From JAQTRU01 sp041645555 (GTDB lineage Bacteria; Patescibacteriota; Patescibacteriia; Patescibacteriales; JAQTRU01), in the NCBI GenBank assembly GCA_041645555.1, contig JBAZPX010000003.1, positions 38,090 to 102,089 on the forward strand: DNA of 64,000 nt. Reading direction: 5' to 3'. Position 1 is the first letter of the stretch. Every line of letters starts with the position of its first letter. The notes under the pieces are model-generated. The model made no database searches, was not told where the DNA came from, and was given only the letters and a program-made list of their open reading frames with translations. Below, one piece after another: positions 17,856 to 26,534 of the stretch. The translations under genes and the position numbers were made by a program.

Positions 17856-18407
17856 TTATAGAGATATCTCCGCAGATAGATTTTCGATTATTTTATCTAT
17901 AATTTTTAACTCCTCTTGTCTGAATTTTTCTAAAACAAATTTCTCTGCCGGTATTTTCCCGGCTATTTCCGCGCGGATGCCGATTCTTACTCTTTTGAAG
18001 TTTTTCGTTTTAAGATGATTAATAATTGACTCTACGCCTTTGTGTCCGGCCGAGCGGGAATCAACTGAAATTTTATATTTACCTAAGGCAATATCAATAT
18101 CATCGTGGATAACAGTCAAAATTTCCGACAAATTACTGTCTTTAACTTTAAACACCCCCAGCTTTTTCGGCAGTAATTTATAGTAGGCCAAAACCGCCTG
18201 GACCGATTGGCCGGAATTGTTCATAAAGGTTTGCGGTTTAACAAAAATTGTATTTCCGGTTTGGCAAATCTCTGCCTGGAATTTTTTATTTGTTTCCCAG
18301 TTGCCTCCGGATTTTTTTGCCAAAGCGTCAACGGCCATAAAGCCGACATTGTGTCTCGTGAGTTCGTATTTTTTGCCCGGATTGCCCAGGCCGAGGATGA
18401 TATTCAT
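17856..18407 (-). CDS. pth: Peptidyl-tRNA hydrolase
   Basis: Releases peptides from prematurely dissociated peptidyl-tRNA. Family signatures are intact: GLGNPGKKYELTRHNVGF with the catalytic His, KPQTFMNNSGQSV, and VIHDDIDIALGKYK, then GHKGVESII. At 183 residues it is the normal length. The gap to the upstream der gene (18408-18504) is an AT-rich palindromic linker (CAATTTCTAATTTC against AAAATTGAAAATTAAAA), with no terminator or Shine-Dalgarno site. Confidence 0.96.
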   Translation of the reverse strand: MNIILGLGNPGKKYELTRHNVGFMAVDALAKKSGGNWETNKKFQAEICQTGNTIFVKPQTFMNNSGQSVQAVLAYYKLLPKKLGVFKVKDSNLSEILTVIHDDIDIALGKYKISVDSRSAGHKGVESIINHLKTKNFKRVRIGIRAEIAGKIPAEKFVLEKFRQEELKIIDKIIENLSAEISL

Positions 18408-18504
18408 AAAATTTTCAATTTCTAATTTCTAAACAATTTTCAATGATTAAATTAATTAATGAATTAAGCCATTGTTTAAAAATTGAAAATTAAAAATTAT
18501 AAAA

Positions 18505-19911
18505 TTATTCCCCAATGTGCCGGCCGTGCGCTCCTTTATTTTTCTTAACTTCTATCGTAATCGGCGTGCCGAGAAAGCCGAATTTTTCCCGTAGGCGGTT
18601 GGTGACAAAGCGGACATAGGAAAAATGCAAATCGTCCCGCGATCCGATCCGCAGCTGGAATTTCGGCGGATTATTTTGTGTTTGCTTAAATTCGTAAATA
18701 TGGGGTTTTTTTGTTCCCTTGCCTTTAGCCGGCAGATGAATCTTCACGATTTTTAGCAAAAATTTGTTAAGCTGGGAATCGCCTAAGATTATTTTTCTGC
18801 CTTCATTAATCTTCAAAATTAAATCAAGTATCTTATTAACCTTTCCTCCGGTTAAGGCGGAAGTAAAATGAATCGGGGCCCAGGTCGCGAAAGGGAATGA
18901 GCCGTAAATGTAGTCAGAATATTTTTTTGGGTCTTTCTTTTCAATCAAGTCCCATTTATTGGCAATAATAATCAAACTCGCCTTTCTTTCAAAGATTTCC
19001 TCAACCAATTTTGCGTCCTGGTGAGTTATGTCCTCGTTTATATCAATGACTAGCAGGGCGATACTGGATTTTTCCAAAGCTTTCAGGGATTTCATAATTC
19101 CATGTTTTTCCAACCCCTTGGTTTTTGTTCCTTTTTTGCTGATGCCGGCCGTATCAACGAGGACAATCGGCTTGGTTTTGTAGATTATTTCCGTATCCTG
19201 CGGTTCGCGGGTGGTGTGCGGTTCCGGGCTTACAATAACTCGCTCATAACCCAGGATTGAATTAAGCAAGCTTGATTTTCCGACATTGGGTTTGCCGATG
19301 ATGCAAACCCTGATTGCTTCCTCTTCGGACAAAAGATTTTTTGTCCCTACGGCAGTTTTTCTCAATTTTATTTTTTTGATAATCAAGTCCAATAAGTCTC
19401 CGGTGCCGGCGCCGGTGGCGGCGGAAATCGGGAAGGGCTCGCCTAAAGCCAGCTTATTAAATTCGGCAATTTCCCCGGCTCGTCTAAAGTTATCAACTTT
19501 ATTAGCCACCAGAATTATTTTTTTTGTTTCTTTCAAAGATTTTTTAAGAAACAAGGCCATCTGCTTGTCCATCGGCAACAAGCCGGTTTTAGTATCAACC
19601 AGGAATAAAATTAAATCGGCCCGCCTTAAATATTGCTGGGCCTGATCCTGGACTTTAATTTCTATATTACCTATTTTTTCCTCCGCCGAAATTTTATCAG
19701 ATAAATCCATAATGCCGCCGGTATCAACCACAATAAATTTTTTTCCCCGCCAGCTTACTTCGTTTAGATTGCTGTCCCTGGTCGTGCCGGCGATATCGGA
19801 AATTAACGCTTGGTTTTTTTCCACCAGACGGTTAAAGAGAGTCGATTTGCCGACGTTAGTGCGGCCGAAGATGACGATCATGGGTAAATTGTTTTTTTTT
19901 GTATGTTCCAT
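18505..19911 (-). CDS. der: GTPase Der (EngA), ribosome assembly
   Basis: Essential GTPase for 50S subunit maturation. Two consecutive G domains are visible: the first with GRTNVGKST and VDTGG, the second with GKPNVGKSS, VDTAG and NKWD. A C-terminal KH-like domain (PPKFQLRIGS, then FVTNRLREKFGF and PITIEVKKN) follows. Length of 468 residues is typical. It lies between pth and an LCP protein gene on the minus strand, separated from the latter by an ACGAATT linker repeat. Confidence 0.97.
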   Translation of the reverse strand: MEHTKKNNLPMIVIFGRTNVGKSTLFNRLVEKNQALISDIAGTTRDSNLNEVSWRGKKFIVVDTGGIMDLSDKISAEEKIGNIEIKVQDQAQQYLRRADLILFLVDTKTGLLPMDKQMALFLKKSLKETKKIILVANKVDNFRRAGEIAEFNKLALGEPFPISAATGAGTGDLLDLIIKKIKLRKTAVGTKNLLSEEEAIRVCIIGKPNVGKSSLLNSILGYERVIVSPEPHTTREPQDTEIIYKTKPIVLVDTAGISKKGTKTKGLEKHGIMKSLKALEKSSIALLVIDINEDITHQDAKLVEEIFERKASLIIIANKWDLIEKKDPKKYSDYIYGSFPFATWAPIHFTSALTGGKVNKILDLILKINEGRKIILGDSQLNKFLLKIVKIHLPAKGKGTKKPHIYEFKQTQNNPPKFQLRIGSRDDLHFSYVRFVTNRLREKFGFLGTPITIEVKKNKGAHGRHIGE

Positions 19912-19916
19912 ATTAC

Positions 19917-20013
19917 TCCTACGAATTACGAATTTCTTACGAATTTACAAATATTAAACAGAATGTTTCTTTTAGAATTCGTATATTTGTATAAGATTTG
20001 TAATTCGTAAGGT
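19917..20013. repeat. AT-rich ACGAATT linker repeat
   Basis: CCTACGAATTACGAATTTC and ACGAATTTACAAAT face GAATTCGTATATTTG and TTTGTAATTCGTAAGG. It fills the gap between der and the LCP gene. Confidence 0.6.
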
Positions 20014-20016
20014 TAA

Positions 20017-21513
20017 TTATTTTTCCGGATTGTCCACTCCCGAAGAGGTCTTATCCGCGTCCTGGCCCAAAATCAGGATGAAATCCGGCTGTTCCGGTGT
20101 CTTTTCGTCCTCCAGTTCTTTCTTTATGTCGTCAATCAGCCATTGGGGCATATTAAAGGAAACATTAGCTCCGGTTTTTTCTTTTAGAACAGAAAGGGAT
20201 TCCATTTTTTCCCCGTAAGTAAGGTCATAGATTACGGATTTTTGAAAGTCCCGATGGCTGCAGTTGCTTATGCGGGCGACGTTAAATCCGTATTTTTCCA
20301 AATCCAAAGCGGTAACGCTCGCCAGCCCGTTTACCCAGGTTCCGTTTCTTATATCCAAAGAAGATTTTTCCACCTTCACTTTTGTTTTGGCTTCAATCGG
20401 AGCGTCAGAAAAAATATTATTGACCAGGTACTGGATTTCCGCGAAGTCGCCGCTTCGGGGGGATAAAATATAGGCGCCGTCTTCTCCGATTCCCTGGACT
20501 AAGAGGCCGCTAGAGCTGTTATCCAAGACTTTATTGGTAATATTTTCTCCCGAAACGTCTTTAAACATATTCCAAAGCTTTATTGCCTCCCAAATTTTTA
20601 CGTTAGTGCTTATATGCTCCTGAAATTCGCTTATGATATTGGTGATTATCGTGGGCCGGAATAAAGTATTTTTTGACAAAAATTTATTTTTGGCCGCTTC
20701 TATCACTTTCTGCTGCCGCCGGGCGCGGGCAAAATCCGAACCCTCGGCCCCGCCCGCGTGCCGGGAACGGACATATTTTAAAGCCAGGGCGCCGTCCATT
20801 TTCTGCCAGCCAGCCGGGATATACAGATGCTCATACCTGGCCGCGTAGGGCTCGGCTTCTTCCATCCCCATTATCGGATAGGACGAATCGTCCAGGGTAT
20901 TGTCCACATAAACGTCAATTCCGCCCAATTCATCTATGATATTTACAAAGCCCTCAAAATCAAGGCGGATAAAATAATCTACCGGGGTTTCCAGAACATC
21001 ACTCAAAGCCTGCGAGATAGCGACGCCGCCGCTTCCCGGAGTTTTCATTTCGGCAAAGGCGTTAACATTATTTATTTTTCTCCAGCCCATACCTTCCATC
21101 GGGATGGTTAAATCGCGGGGGATAGAAAGCAGGGCCACCTTCTTTGTCGAGGGCTCTAAACTGGTAAGCATTATCGTGTCAGTCAAGTATCCGCCTTCGT
21201 GGTTTTTCCCGCCCATGCCTAAAAGAAGGATGTTAATCCTGTCCCGGTCTTCGCCTTTTAGCTGCTTATCAGCGCTTTCGGCCAGATGCTTAATCTGCCC
21301 GATAATCGGGATTTTGTAGATCCAGGAGTTCGGGTTTTGTTCAGAGACAATAACCTGGCTCGAAAAAATAAGAAAAGCGATTGAGAAGAAAATTATAAGA
21401 TAGGTAAAAATTTTGGCGACTTTCTTCTTGGCCGGCTTAATTTTTTCTTCCTCTCTTTCTTCCAGCAGATTCACCCCGTTAGAAATTTTGTTATTTTTTT
21501 CGTAGTTATACAT
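20017..21513 (-). CDS. LytR-CpsA-Psr (LCP) family protein
   Basis: LCP proteins attach glycopolymers to peptidoglycan at the outer face of the membrane. A cytoplasmic N-terminus precedes one membrane anchor (about residues 34-55). The LCP catalytic domain has a DRINILLLGMGG segment, LLSIPRDL and RSRHAGGAEGSDFARARRQQ with its conserved Arg residues. A C-terminal LytR_C-type domain (DIRNGTWVNGLA, DLEKYGFNV) follows. Length 498. The start region encodes KISNGVN from half of the CCCCGTTAGAAAT repeat (21472-21490), so the extreme N-terminus is repeat-derived. Confidence 0.92.
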   Translation of the reverse strand: MYNYEKNNKISNGVNLLEEREEEKIKPAKKKVAKIFTYLIIFFSIAFLIFSSQVIVSEQNPNSWIYKIPIIGQIKHLAESADKQLKGEDRDRINILLLGMGGKNHEGGYLTDTIMLTSLEPSTKKVALLSIPRDLTIPMEGMGWRKINNVNAFAEMKTPGSGGVAISQALSDVLETPVDYFIRLDFEGFVNIIDELGGIDVYVDNTLDDSSYPIMGMEEAEPYAARYEHLYIPAGWQKMDGALALKYVRSRHAGGAEGSDFARARRQQKVIEAAKNKFLSKNTLFRPTIITNIISEFQEHISTNVKIWEAIKLWNMFKDVSGENITNKVLDNSSSGLLVQGIGEDGAYILSPRSGDFAEIQYLVNNIFSDAPIEAKTKVKVEKSSLDIRNGTWVNGLASVTALDLEKYGFNVARISNCSHRDFQKSVIYDLTYGEKMESLSVLKEKTGANVSFNMPQWLIDDIKKELEDEKTPEQPDFILILGQDADKTSSGVDNPEK

Positions 21514-21611
21514 AATTTTAGTAAAACCTAAAATAGACAGCTTTTGACTGAAACTATTTCCATTATATCCTTATTTTTTTATTTTGAAAAGTTTTTAAAA
21601 ATTTGTTATAA

Positions 21612-21858
21612 TTTAATCAGAAAACTTCGCCAGAAGCTGATATAAGTTTTGGATCAAACTATGGTAAATTCGTCCTTATATTTTTCTCGGACCGTGGTTC
21701 GGGGGATGCGGGACAAAGGGCAAATTTGTTTTTAAGGGGAATCTTTTAGCGGACATACGCCTGCCAGATTAACTCTAAAAACAATCCTTAACGAAAGTTT
21801 AGGAACCTATTGTGAATTTGCCAATTCTTAGTCAGTTTTATTGGTGAAGTTTTCTTAT
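21612..21858. ncRNA. Candidate long-hairpin RNA next to the nested tRNA locus
   Basis: Nested complementary arms run inward. AGAAAACTTCGCC pairs with GGTGAAGTTTTCT, CTGA...TAAG with CTTA...TCAG, and TGGTAAATTC with GAATTTGCCA. The middle contains TCGGACCGTGGTTCGGGGG and an A/G-rich stretch. The long interrupted stem resembles 6S-type architecture, but I see no family signature. RNase P, tmRNA and SRP signatures were looked for and not found. It abuts the tRNA locus on the minus strand, so it may be co-transcribed with it. Confidence 0.4.
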
Positions 21859-21936
21859 TGTCGGGCTGCCGGGAGTCGAACCCGGGTTACCCCGCACGAA
21901 AGCATAGCTTTCTGCGGGGCAGGCATGCACCCTTCA

Positions 21937-22056
21937 CCCTGTTAAATAATTTTGCCCCTGGTCGGGGTGCGGGGAATTGAACCCCGGCTACATCCACCCC
22001 ATGGACGCGTACTACCGTTATACGACACCCCGCAAAGGGGCAAAAATTCAACAGGG
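21937..22056 (-). other. Inverted arms bracketing the nested tRNA-Pro
   Basis: On the minus strand CCCTGTTGAATTTTTGCCCCT (22056-22036) is complementary, with small bulges, to AGGGGCAAAATTATTTAACAGGG (21959-21937). The arms close a long stem directly under the anticodon loop of the outer tRNA and present the inner tRNA at its tip. Confidence 0.8.
21959..22032 (-). tRNA. tRNA-Pro(GGG), nested inside another tRNA-like gene
   Basis: Complete cloverleaf on the minus strand. The acceptor is CGGGGTG/CACCCCG, discriminator A, with encoded CCA (21961-21959). The D arm is GTATAACGGTAGTAC, the anticodon stem CGTCC/GGATG with loop ATGGGGT, giving anticodon GGG. The T arm is CGGGG-TTCAATT-CCCCG. C1-G72 and A73 agree with proline identity. 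The D arm is almost identical to that of the outer tRNA-like gene, so the two look like relatives. Confidence 0.92.
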
Positions 22057-22152
22057 CCATGCATGCGTAATACCGTTATACCACAGCCCGATTTTATTAT
22101 TTTTATAGTTTCACCTTAGCATAGCCCTTTGTTTTTATCAATTCCGTCTCTG

Positions 22153-22181
22153 TTGACTAAGATGAGCTAGTATGGTAATTT
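22153..22181 (+). promoter_or_regulatory. Promoter of the 22226 gene
   Basis: TTGACT (22153-22158) and TAATTT (22176-22181) are 17 bases apart, 45 bases before the ATG. A GAGGAGG Shine-Dalgarno site lies just before the start. Confidence 0.6.
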
Positions 22182-22225
22182 TATTTATCGCTCATTGAAT
22201 TCACTAAAAATCCGAGGAGGCGGCT

Positions 22226-22639
22226 ATGAGATTCTATATAATGACGCAGCTTGGTTTTTGGGAGGAAATACCAGTTTCGGAGATAAAATTCCATGCCACG
22301 GTTTTTATGGTTGAAGACAGAAGAATTTTAGAAGCCATAGTAGAATTTTCTCCCGGCAAGTATGCTAAAGACACCAAACTCAGCCGAATAGGAGAGCGGC
22401 TGGACTCTTTTGCCGGCAAGTTAAGCATTAAAGTTTGCGGACCGGCGGTTTTTTTGGGCCGTCCGGTTGAGGTGAAAAGAATAGGAGGCAACGCCTGGAG
22501 CCAGAAAGGCGACTGGTATTTAGAAACGGAAATAGTCGCCGGCAAGCTTTATTGCTATTCCTGGATTGCCAATAGTTCAGACGAAGATCCCCTTTGCGTT
22601 TCCTTTGAATTTCCCGAGGAGGACAAAGAGAAAAAATAA
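22226..22639 (+). CDS. Hypothetical 137-residue protein
   Basis: I do not recognise this protein. It is probably cytoplasmic, with a mix of strands and helices (ATVFMVEDRRILEAIVEF, DWYLETEIVAGKLYCYSWI) and an acidic tail. Its gene has a complete stand-alone layout: promoter at 22153, GAGGAGG Shine-Dalgarno site seven bases before ATG, and terminator at 22638. This supports a real gene. Confidence 0.7.
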   Translation: MRFYIMTQLGFWEEIPVSEIKFHATVFMVEDRRILEAIVEFSPGKYAKDTKLSRIGERLDSFAGKLSIKVCGPAVFLGRPVEVKRIGGNAWSQKGDWYLETEIVAGKLYCYSWIANSSDEDPLCVSFEFPEEDKEKK

Positions 22640-22675
22640 AGGACTGGAGAATTAAATAATTGCCGGTCCTTTTTG
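22638..22675 (+). terminator. Terminator after the 22226 gene
   Basis: AAGGACTGG pairs with CCGGTCCTTTTT around an AT-rich loop, and a T-run follows. Confidence 0.75.
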
Positions 22676-22684
22676 ATTTCTTCG

Positions 22685-22872
22685 GTTGTCATTGCGAGGA
22701 TCCGCTCACTGGCGGAGCCGAAGCAATCTCACGAACTAAAAATATTCACTTAAACCTCACCACTCCGGATTAACTTTTTTATTAATTTAATTTTTTTCCT
22801 TTATGTTATTATAGCCATTCGTTAGATTGCTTCGTCGTCCCGAAGCTTCGGAACTCCTCGCAATGACAGTTT
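22685..22872. mobile_element. MITE-like element A (CATTGCGAGG ends)
   Basis: The left end TGTCATTGCGAGGA, continuing to GAAGCAATCT, is repeated in inverse orientation at the right end as AGATTGCTTC through TCCTCGCAATGACA. The AT-rich centre has no reading frame. A second copy of the same design is at 54878-55015. It sits just upstream of the ATPase gene at 22914. Confidence 0.75.
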
Positions 22873-22913
22873 ATTGAATTGATATTTAGCCCCATTTTTG
22901 TTAGGATATAATT

Positions 22914-24323
22914 ATGGAAATAGACTTAGAATTACTTTCAATTCAGAACCCTTGGTGGACGCGGCTGGGAACCGGGGAGCGGCTTATCAAGAGCCTGGAT
23001 TTTGATCCGGTTATAAAAATTTTTGCCGGCCAGCCGCTAAAATGGCAGCCGGAAATTTTAGGCGAGGTTCCCTTAAACCGCGATGATATTTATGTTTTGT
23101 ATGGCGGCCGGGGTTTAGGCAAAACCACGATTTTAAAGCTTTTGATTAAAAAGCTGGTAGAAGAGAAAAAGACCGAGCCGGATAATATCTTTTACTATTC
23201 CTGCCACAACCTTGACACTTACGAGGAGCTGAATGAGCTAGTTAAAATATTTCTAAACTGGCGCCGGGAGGAAGCAAATAAGCGCCTTTTTATTTTTATT
23301 GATGAAATCAGCCTGATAAAGAACTGGCCCAAGGGCATCTCTTATTTGGCTAAAGCGAAGAAATTAAAAAATGTCACGGTTATCCTGGCCAGTTCCCGAT
23401 GGGAAGATTTCGGCAACAAGGCGGAAAATTTGCCAACTCAAAATAAAATTATCAACAGCCTGGATTTTTCTGAATTTTTAAAATTGTTAAATCCGAAATT
23501 AGCGGAAAAAATCAATGAAGCTAATTATAAAAATTATCAGGATCAGCTTGAATACTATTTAGACATCTATTTTTTAACCGGCGGCTTTATTCCCTGCTTA
23601 AACAGCTACCAGAAAGAAGGGGCGATAAGCCAGAATATTTACAGCGATTATTTTTATTCCCTGACCGCCGACGTTGCCAAGCTCGGCCGGGACGTAATTT
23701 TACTGCGCCAGATTTTAGAGCAGATTATTCTTAATTTGGGACGGCCCTTGGGCTATAAAACCATCGCTCACCAAACCAAAGCGAAAATCCATCTGACCAT
23801 TGCCGAATACCTGAAAATCTTAGAATCAATGTTTGTTGTGAAAATGGTTTACCAATCGGATAGCCGGGGCAAGCCTACCAGCCGCAAGGCGAAAAAAATT
23901 TACTTTACCGATCCGTTTCTTTTCTGGCTTTTTTATTCCCATATTAACGGCTCGCTTGACTATTGGCCTTTCAGCCGCGAGCGTTTGCACCGCCAGGATA
24001 TTTTTAACGCTTTGGTGGAGAATGTAGTTTTTTCCCACCTATCCAGAAACGGCGGTTTAGGCAGCCAGGAGAGACTTACTTATTGGCGCGACAATATCCG
24101 GAAGCAGGAAATTAATTTTCTAGTCCATAACGGCAAAAAAATTATGCCGGTTCTTCTCCGCTACAGCCAGGAGATAGAAGATAAAGATTTAAAAATATTT
24201 AAGCAAGCCGGCTTCAGGCAGGGGATAATTATAAGCCGAAACAGATTGGAAAATAAAGGAAATATAAAAATTATGCCTTTAACTTATTTTTTGCTGTTTT
24301 ACCACGCTAGAAAGAGTCTTTAA
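22914..24323 (+). CDS. AAA-family ATPase with DUF4143-like C-terminus
   Basis: A protein of 469 residues. Walker A is GGRGLGKTT (about residue 65) and Walker B is LFIFIDEIS. A sensor-like ILASSRWEDF follows. The C-terminal half (YLKILESMFVVKMVY, KKIYFTDPFLFWLF, ENVVFSHLSR, and EINFLVHNGKK) matches the winged-helix plus nuclease-like DUF4143 layout of stand-alone prokaryotic ATPases. Such proteins are common in genomes with many mobile elements, and their substrate is generally unknown. The gene begins 42 bases after a MITE-like element. Confidence 0.8.
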   Translation: MEIDLELLSIQNPWWTRLGTGERLIKSLDFDPVIKIFAGQPLKWQPEILGEVPLNRDDIYVLYGGRGLGKTTILKLLIKKLVEEKKTEPDNIFYYSCHNLDTYEELNELVKIFLNWRREEANKRLFIFIDEISLIKNWPKGISYLAKAKKLKNVTVILASSRWEDFGNKAENLPTQNKIINSLDFSEFLKLLNPKLAEKINEANYKNYQDQLEYYLDIYFLTGGFIPCLNSYQKEGAISQNIYSDYFYSLTADVAKLGRDVILLRQILEQIILNLGRPLGYKTIAHQTKAKIHLTIAEYLKILESMFVVKMVYQSDSRGKPTSRKAKKIYFTDPFLFWLFYSHINGSLDYWPFSRERLHRQDIFNALVENVVFSHLSRNGGLGSQERLTYWRDNIRKQEINFLVHNGKKIMPVLLRYSQEIEDKDLKIFKQAGFRQGIIISRNRLENKGNIKIMPLTYFLLFYHARKSL

Positions 24324-24410
24324 AGTGCTTAAAAGGCGCGGAGTTCCATAAGAGTTTGTTGAAATAACAAAATATTTTTTAAAATTTTTAATCATCATTT
24401 TGGATAAAAG

Positions 24411-24440
24411 AAGGGGCAGCTTTGACTTCAAGCTGCCCTT
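24411..24440. terminator. Bidirectional hairpin between converging genes
   Basis: AAGGGGCAGCTT and AAGCTGCCCTT form a near-perfect stem around GACTTC. On the minus strand it is followed by TTCTTTT, so it can end transcription of the 24549-24875 gene. Confidence 0.7.
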
Positions 24441-24548
24441 AAATATTATCTCCTGTGAGTTTACCCACCTTTGGCAATCCATTCCAGTAAAAAGGTTTAT
24501 GGTTTTTTATTTTCTGGCGAATAGTATGGCCAGATTTTTTTTACCCGC

Positions 24549-24875
24549 CTACCGTTTGCAGAGAGAGACGAGCTGGTTGATTGGCTCAGTTACAATCCAA
24601 CATGCCAGAGAGAAGAGAATGACGGCCGCGTAGATTTTAGCTATCGTGGCAAAGAGCATTTTTATGGCAACCAGGGCGGGCTGAGAAAAATGAACAAAGA
24701 GCCACCAGGTTCCCATCACCAGAAACGGCAAAGCCACCGCCATCAGAATTACCCGGATCAGATTGATTTCAGTGCAGGATGCGCAGGTTTTTTTGGACCT
24801 ATCCAGATATTCATACCCGTAGCTCATCTGACACAAAAGACAACAGATCAGGTTATATTTCACCTTTACCTTCAT
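24549..24875 (-). CDS. Small two-TM protein with N-terminal cysteine pairs
   Basis: A protein of 108 residues. An N-terminal segment carries CCLLC and CASC pairs that could form a small zinc ribbon, followed by two membrane spans (about residues 38-62 and 68-95). The start is supported by a strong AAGGAGGTGG Shine-Dalgarno site on the minus strand. Family not recognised. It is the only minus-strand gene in this stretch. Confidence 0.7.
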   Translation of the reverse strand: MKVKVKYNLICCLLCQMSYGYEYLDRSKKTCASCTEINLIRVILMAVALPFLVMGTWWLFVHFSQPALVAIKMLFATIAKIYAAVILFSLACWIVTEPINQLVSLCKR

Positions 24876-24988
24876 GGGGCCACCTCCTTGATTAAAGGGT
24901 ATAATATTGTTCCTAGTTTAAGAGCGAAGATATTTTGATGGTATACTTTTTCCTACTTTTTGTCAACCCTGGCGGGAGCTGAGGGAAA

Positions 24989-25017
24989 TTGACAGAAAAA
25001 TTAGAAAGTTATATGCT
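24989..25017 (+). promoter_or_regulatory. Promoter of the cysteine desulfidase operon
   Basis: TTGACA (24989-24994), 17-base spacer, TATGCT (25012-25017). A leader of about 190 bases follows, without a T-box or other motif that I recognise. Confidence 0.8.
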
Positions 25018-25214
25018 ACCTTATTATGGTTGAGGCTTATTTGCTTATTTTTTTGGTGTAATATAAGGTATTATATACAGTATTTGTTCATAAACTTGTT
25101 TATTGATTCATATAAACAATAGTCGCTGTCCTTTTAAAATTAGCTTGTAGATAAGCAGTACCAGAAGGCGAAAACACAACACCACCACGTAATTCTGACA
25201 AGGGGGAATAGTCA

Positions 25215-26519
25215 ATGAATATCCTAAAGGAAGTCCTACGAAATGAAGTGCGGCCGGCATTGGGCTGTACGGAGCCAATCGCTGTCGCTTATGCCTGTAG
25301 TTTGGCAATGGCGGCGATTAAGAATAAACATCCGCAAGACAGCCATGAAATTTTGGAAATCACAGTCATCGTCGACCCGGGAGTATTAAAAAACGGTCTT
25401 GGCGTCTGTATTCCCAATACTAATGGCCAGAAGGGAAATTGTATTGCCGCTGCTTTGGGCGCAATTTGCGGCGATTCGGCATTGCAGTTACGAGTCTTGG
25501 AGAAGGTGGCGCCGGATGATCTGGTTAAAGCTGAAAAGATGGTGAGAGAAGGCAAAGCGCATGTGTTATGCGAGGCCCATGATTCTCTTTACATCAAAGC
25601 GACCGTGAAAACTTCGACGGGAAACGCTTCAGCGATCATTAGGGATTCCCATACCAATGTCGTCGCTATCTTGGTTGACGGGGTTGTTATCGATGGTTCG
25701 GTGGAAGAAGATTGCGCCACCGTTGTTAATAAGGTTGCCCCTTACCGCCAAAATATGTCGACTATGCGTATTGCCGACTTAATTGATTGCGCTCAAGGCT
25801 TGGACGAGGATGATTATCAGTATCTCCTCCGGGGTGTAGAGATGAACCTCGTTCTTTCTCGGGCAGGTTTACAATTGGGGAAATTCGGCAGCCAGTTGGC
25901 GGCTATGGCCGCTCAAGCAAACCTGGAGAACGAACTCTTCAAGTCAACGCAGATTTTAGTATCTTGCGCGACTGATGCCAGGATGGCCGGTGTTAATCTG
26001 CCGGCGATGAGCAGCGGGGGCAGCGGCAACCAGGGAATCGTAGCCATTCTCGTGCCTTATAATGTGGGCACGAAAGAAGGGATTCCGGAAAGACGCATTG
26101 TTGAGAGCATTGCTTTATCGCATCTTCTCAATTCTTACGTCAAACAGTATACCGGAGAAATTGCCCCAATCTGCGGTTGCGCCATTGCGGCCGGATTAGG
26201 AGCCGCGGGAGCGATAGCTTACCAGCTTAGCCCTCGGGCAGAGACAGTCGGCTTGGCTATCAATAATGTTGTCGGTGATATTACCGGCATGCTCTGCGAT
26301 GGCGCCAAAGGTGGTTGTACTCTGAAAGTCTTGAGTTCAACTGACTCAGCTATCAGAGCCGCTTATTTTGCCATTAATGGTTTTTTTATCTCAAGCAGCG
26401 ATGGCATTATCAGCGAAGCTCCCGAGGAGACAATCAGAAATTTGGGTCGGTTGTGCGCTTTGGGCCTTGACCATCTGAACGGAACCGTGCTTGATATCAT
26501 GATAAACAAAAAATCGTAG
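25215..26519 (+). CDS. L-cysteine desulfidase family protein (CdsB/UPF0597)
   Basis: The family breaks down L-cysteine to sulfide, ammonia and pyruvate with a [4Fe-4S] cluster. Diagnostic segments are present: ALGCTEPIAVAYA with Cys18 (the catalytic Cys in characterised members), then ICGCAIAAG, and MLCDGAKGGCTLK with the cluster-binding cysteines. At 434 residues it is full length. AGGGGG lies before the ATG. The next gene, a cysteine desulfurase, begins 15 bases later, so both belong to one operon. Some UPF0597 members may act on related substrates. Confidence 0.88.
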   Translation: MNILKEVLRNEVRPALGCTEPIAVAYACSLAMAAIKNKHPQDSHEILEITVIVDPGVLKNGLGVCIPNTNGQKGNCIAAALGAICGDSALQLRVLEKVAPDDLVKAEKMVREGKAHVLCEAHDSLYIKATVKTSTGNASAIIRDSHTNVVAILVDGVVIDGSVEEDCATVVNKVAPYRQNMSTMRIADLIDCAQGLDEDDYQYLLRGVEMNLVLSRAGLQLGKFGSQLAAMAAQANLENELFKSTQILVSCATDARMAGVNLPAMSSGGSGNQGIVAILVPYNVGTKEGIPERRIVESIALSHLLNSYVKQYTGEIAPICGCAIAAGLGAAGAIAYQLSPRAETVGLAINNVVGDITGMLCDGAKGGCTLKVLSSTDSAIRAAYFAINGFFISSSDGIISEAPEETIRNLGRLCALGLDHLNGTVLDIMINKKS

Positions 26520-26534
26520 CCAAGAGGTGGAATT

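Larger units (their letters stand above)
21861..22090 (-). tRNA. tRNA-Pro-like gene interrupted in its anticodon loop (outer tRNA)
   Basis: On the minus strand a second cloverleaf surrounds the tRNA-Pro. The acceptor arms are CGGGCTG (22090-22084) and CAGCCCG, with discriminator A. The D arm is GTATAACGGTATTAC, the anticodon stem CATGC (22065-22061) with GCATG (21928-21924), and the T arm CCGGG-TTCGACT-CCCGG. The C1-G72 pair and A73 are tRNA-Pro identity features. The anticodon loop begins ATGG and ends GGGT, and about 125 bases lie between the two parts. The variable region is swollen by a palindrome (CCCCGCA...TGCGGGG). CCA is not encoded. If joined, the loop could read ATGGGGT, identical to the inner tRNA. 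Whether it is ever functional is unknown. Confidence 0.55.

Noticed and set aside
21612..21858. tmRNA, RNase P RNA or SRP RNA
   Set aside because: None of their conserved sequence blocks was found on either strand.
21861..22090. Group I intron in the outer tRNA
   Set aside because: The insert is about 125 bases, almost filled by a complete tRNA and two pairing arms, leaving no room for an intron core.
24400..24938. Plus-strand frames near 24400-24938
   Set aside because: They overlap the minus-strand gene with a strong Shine-Dalgarno site and include its terminator.
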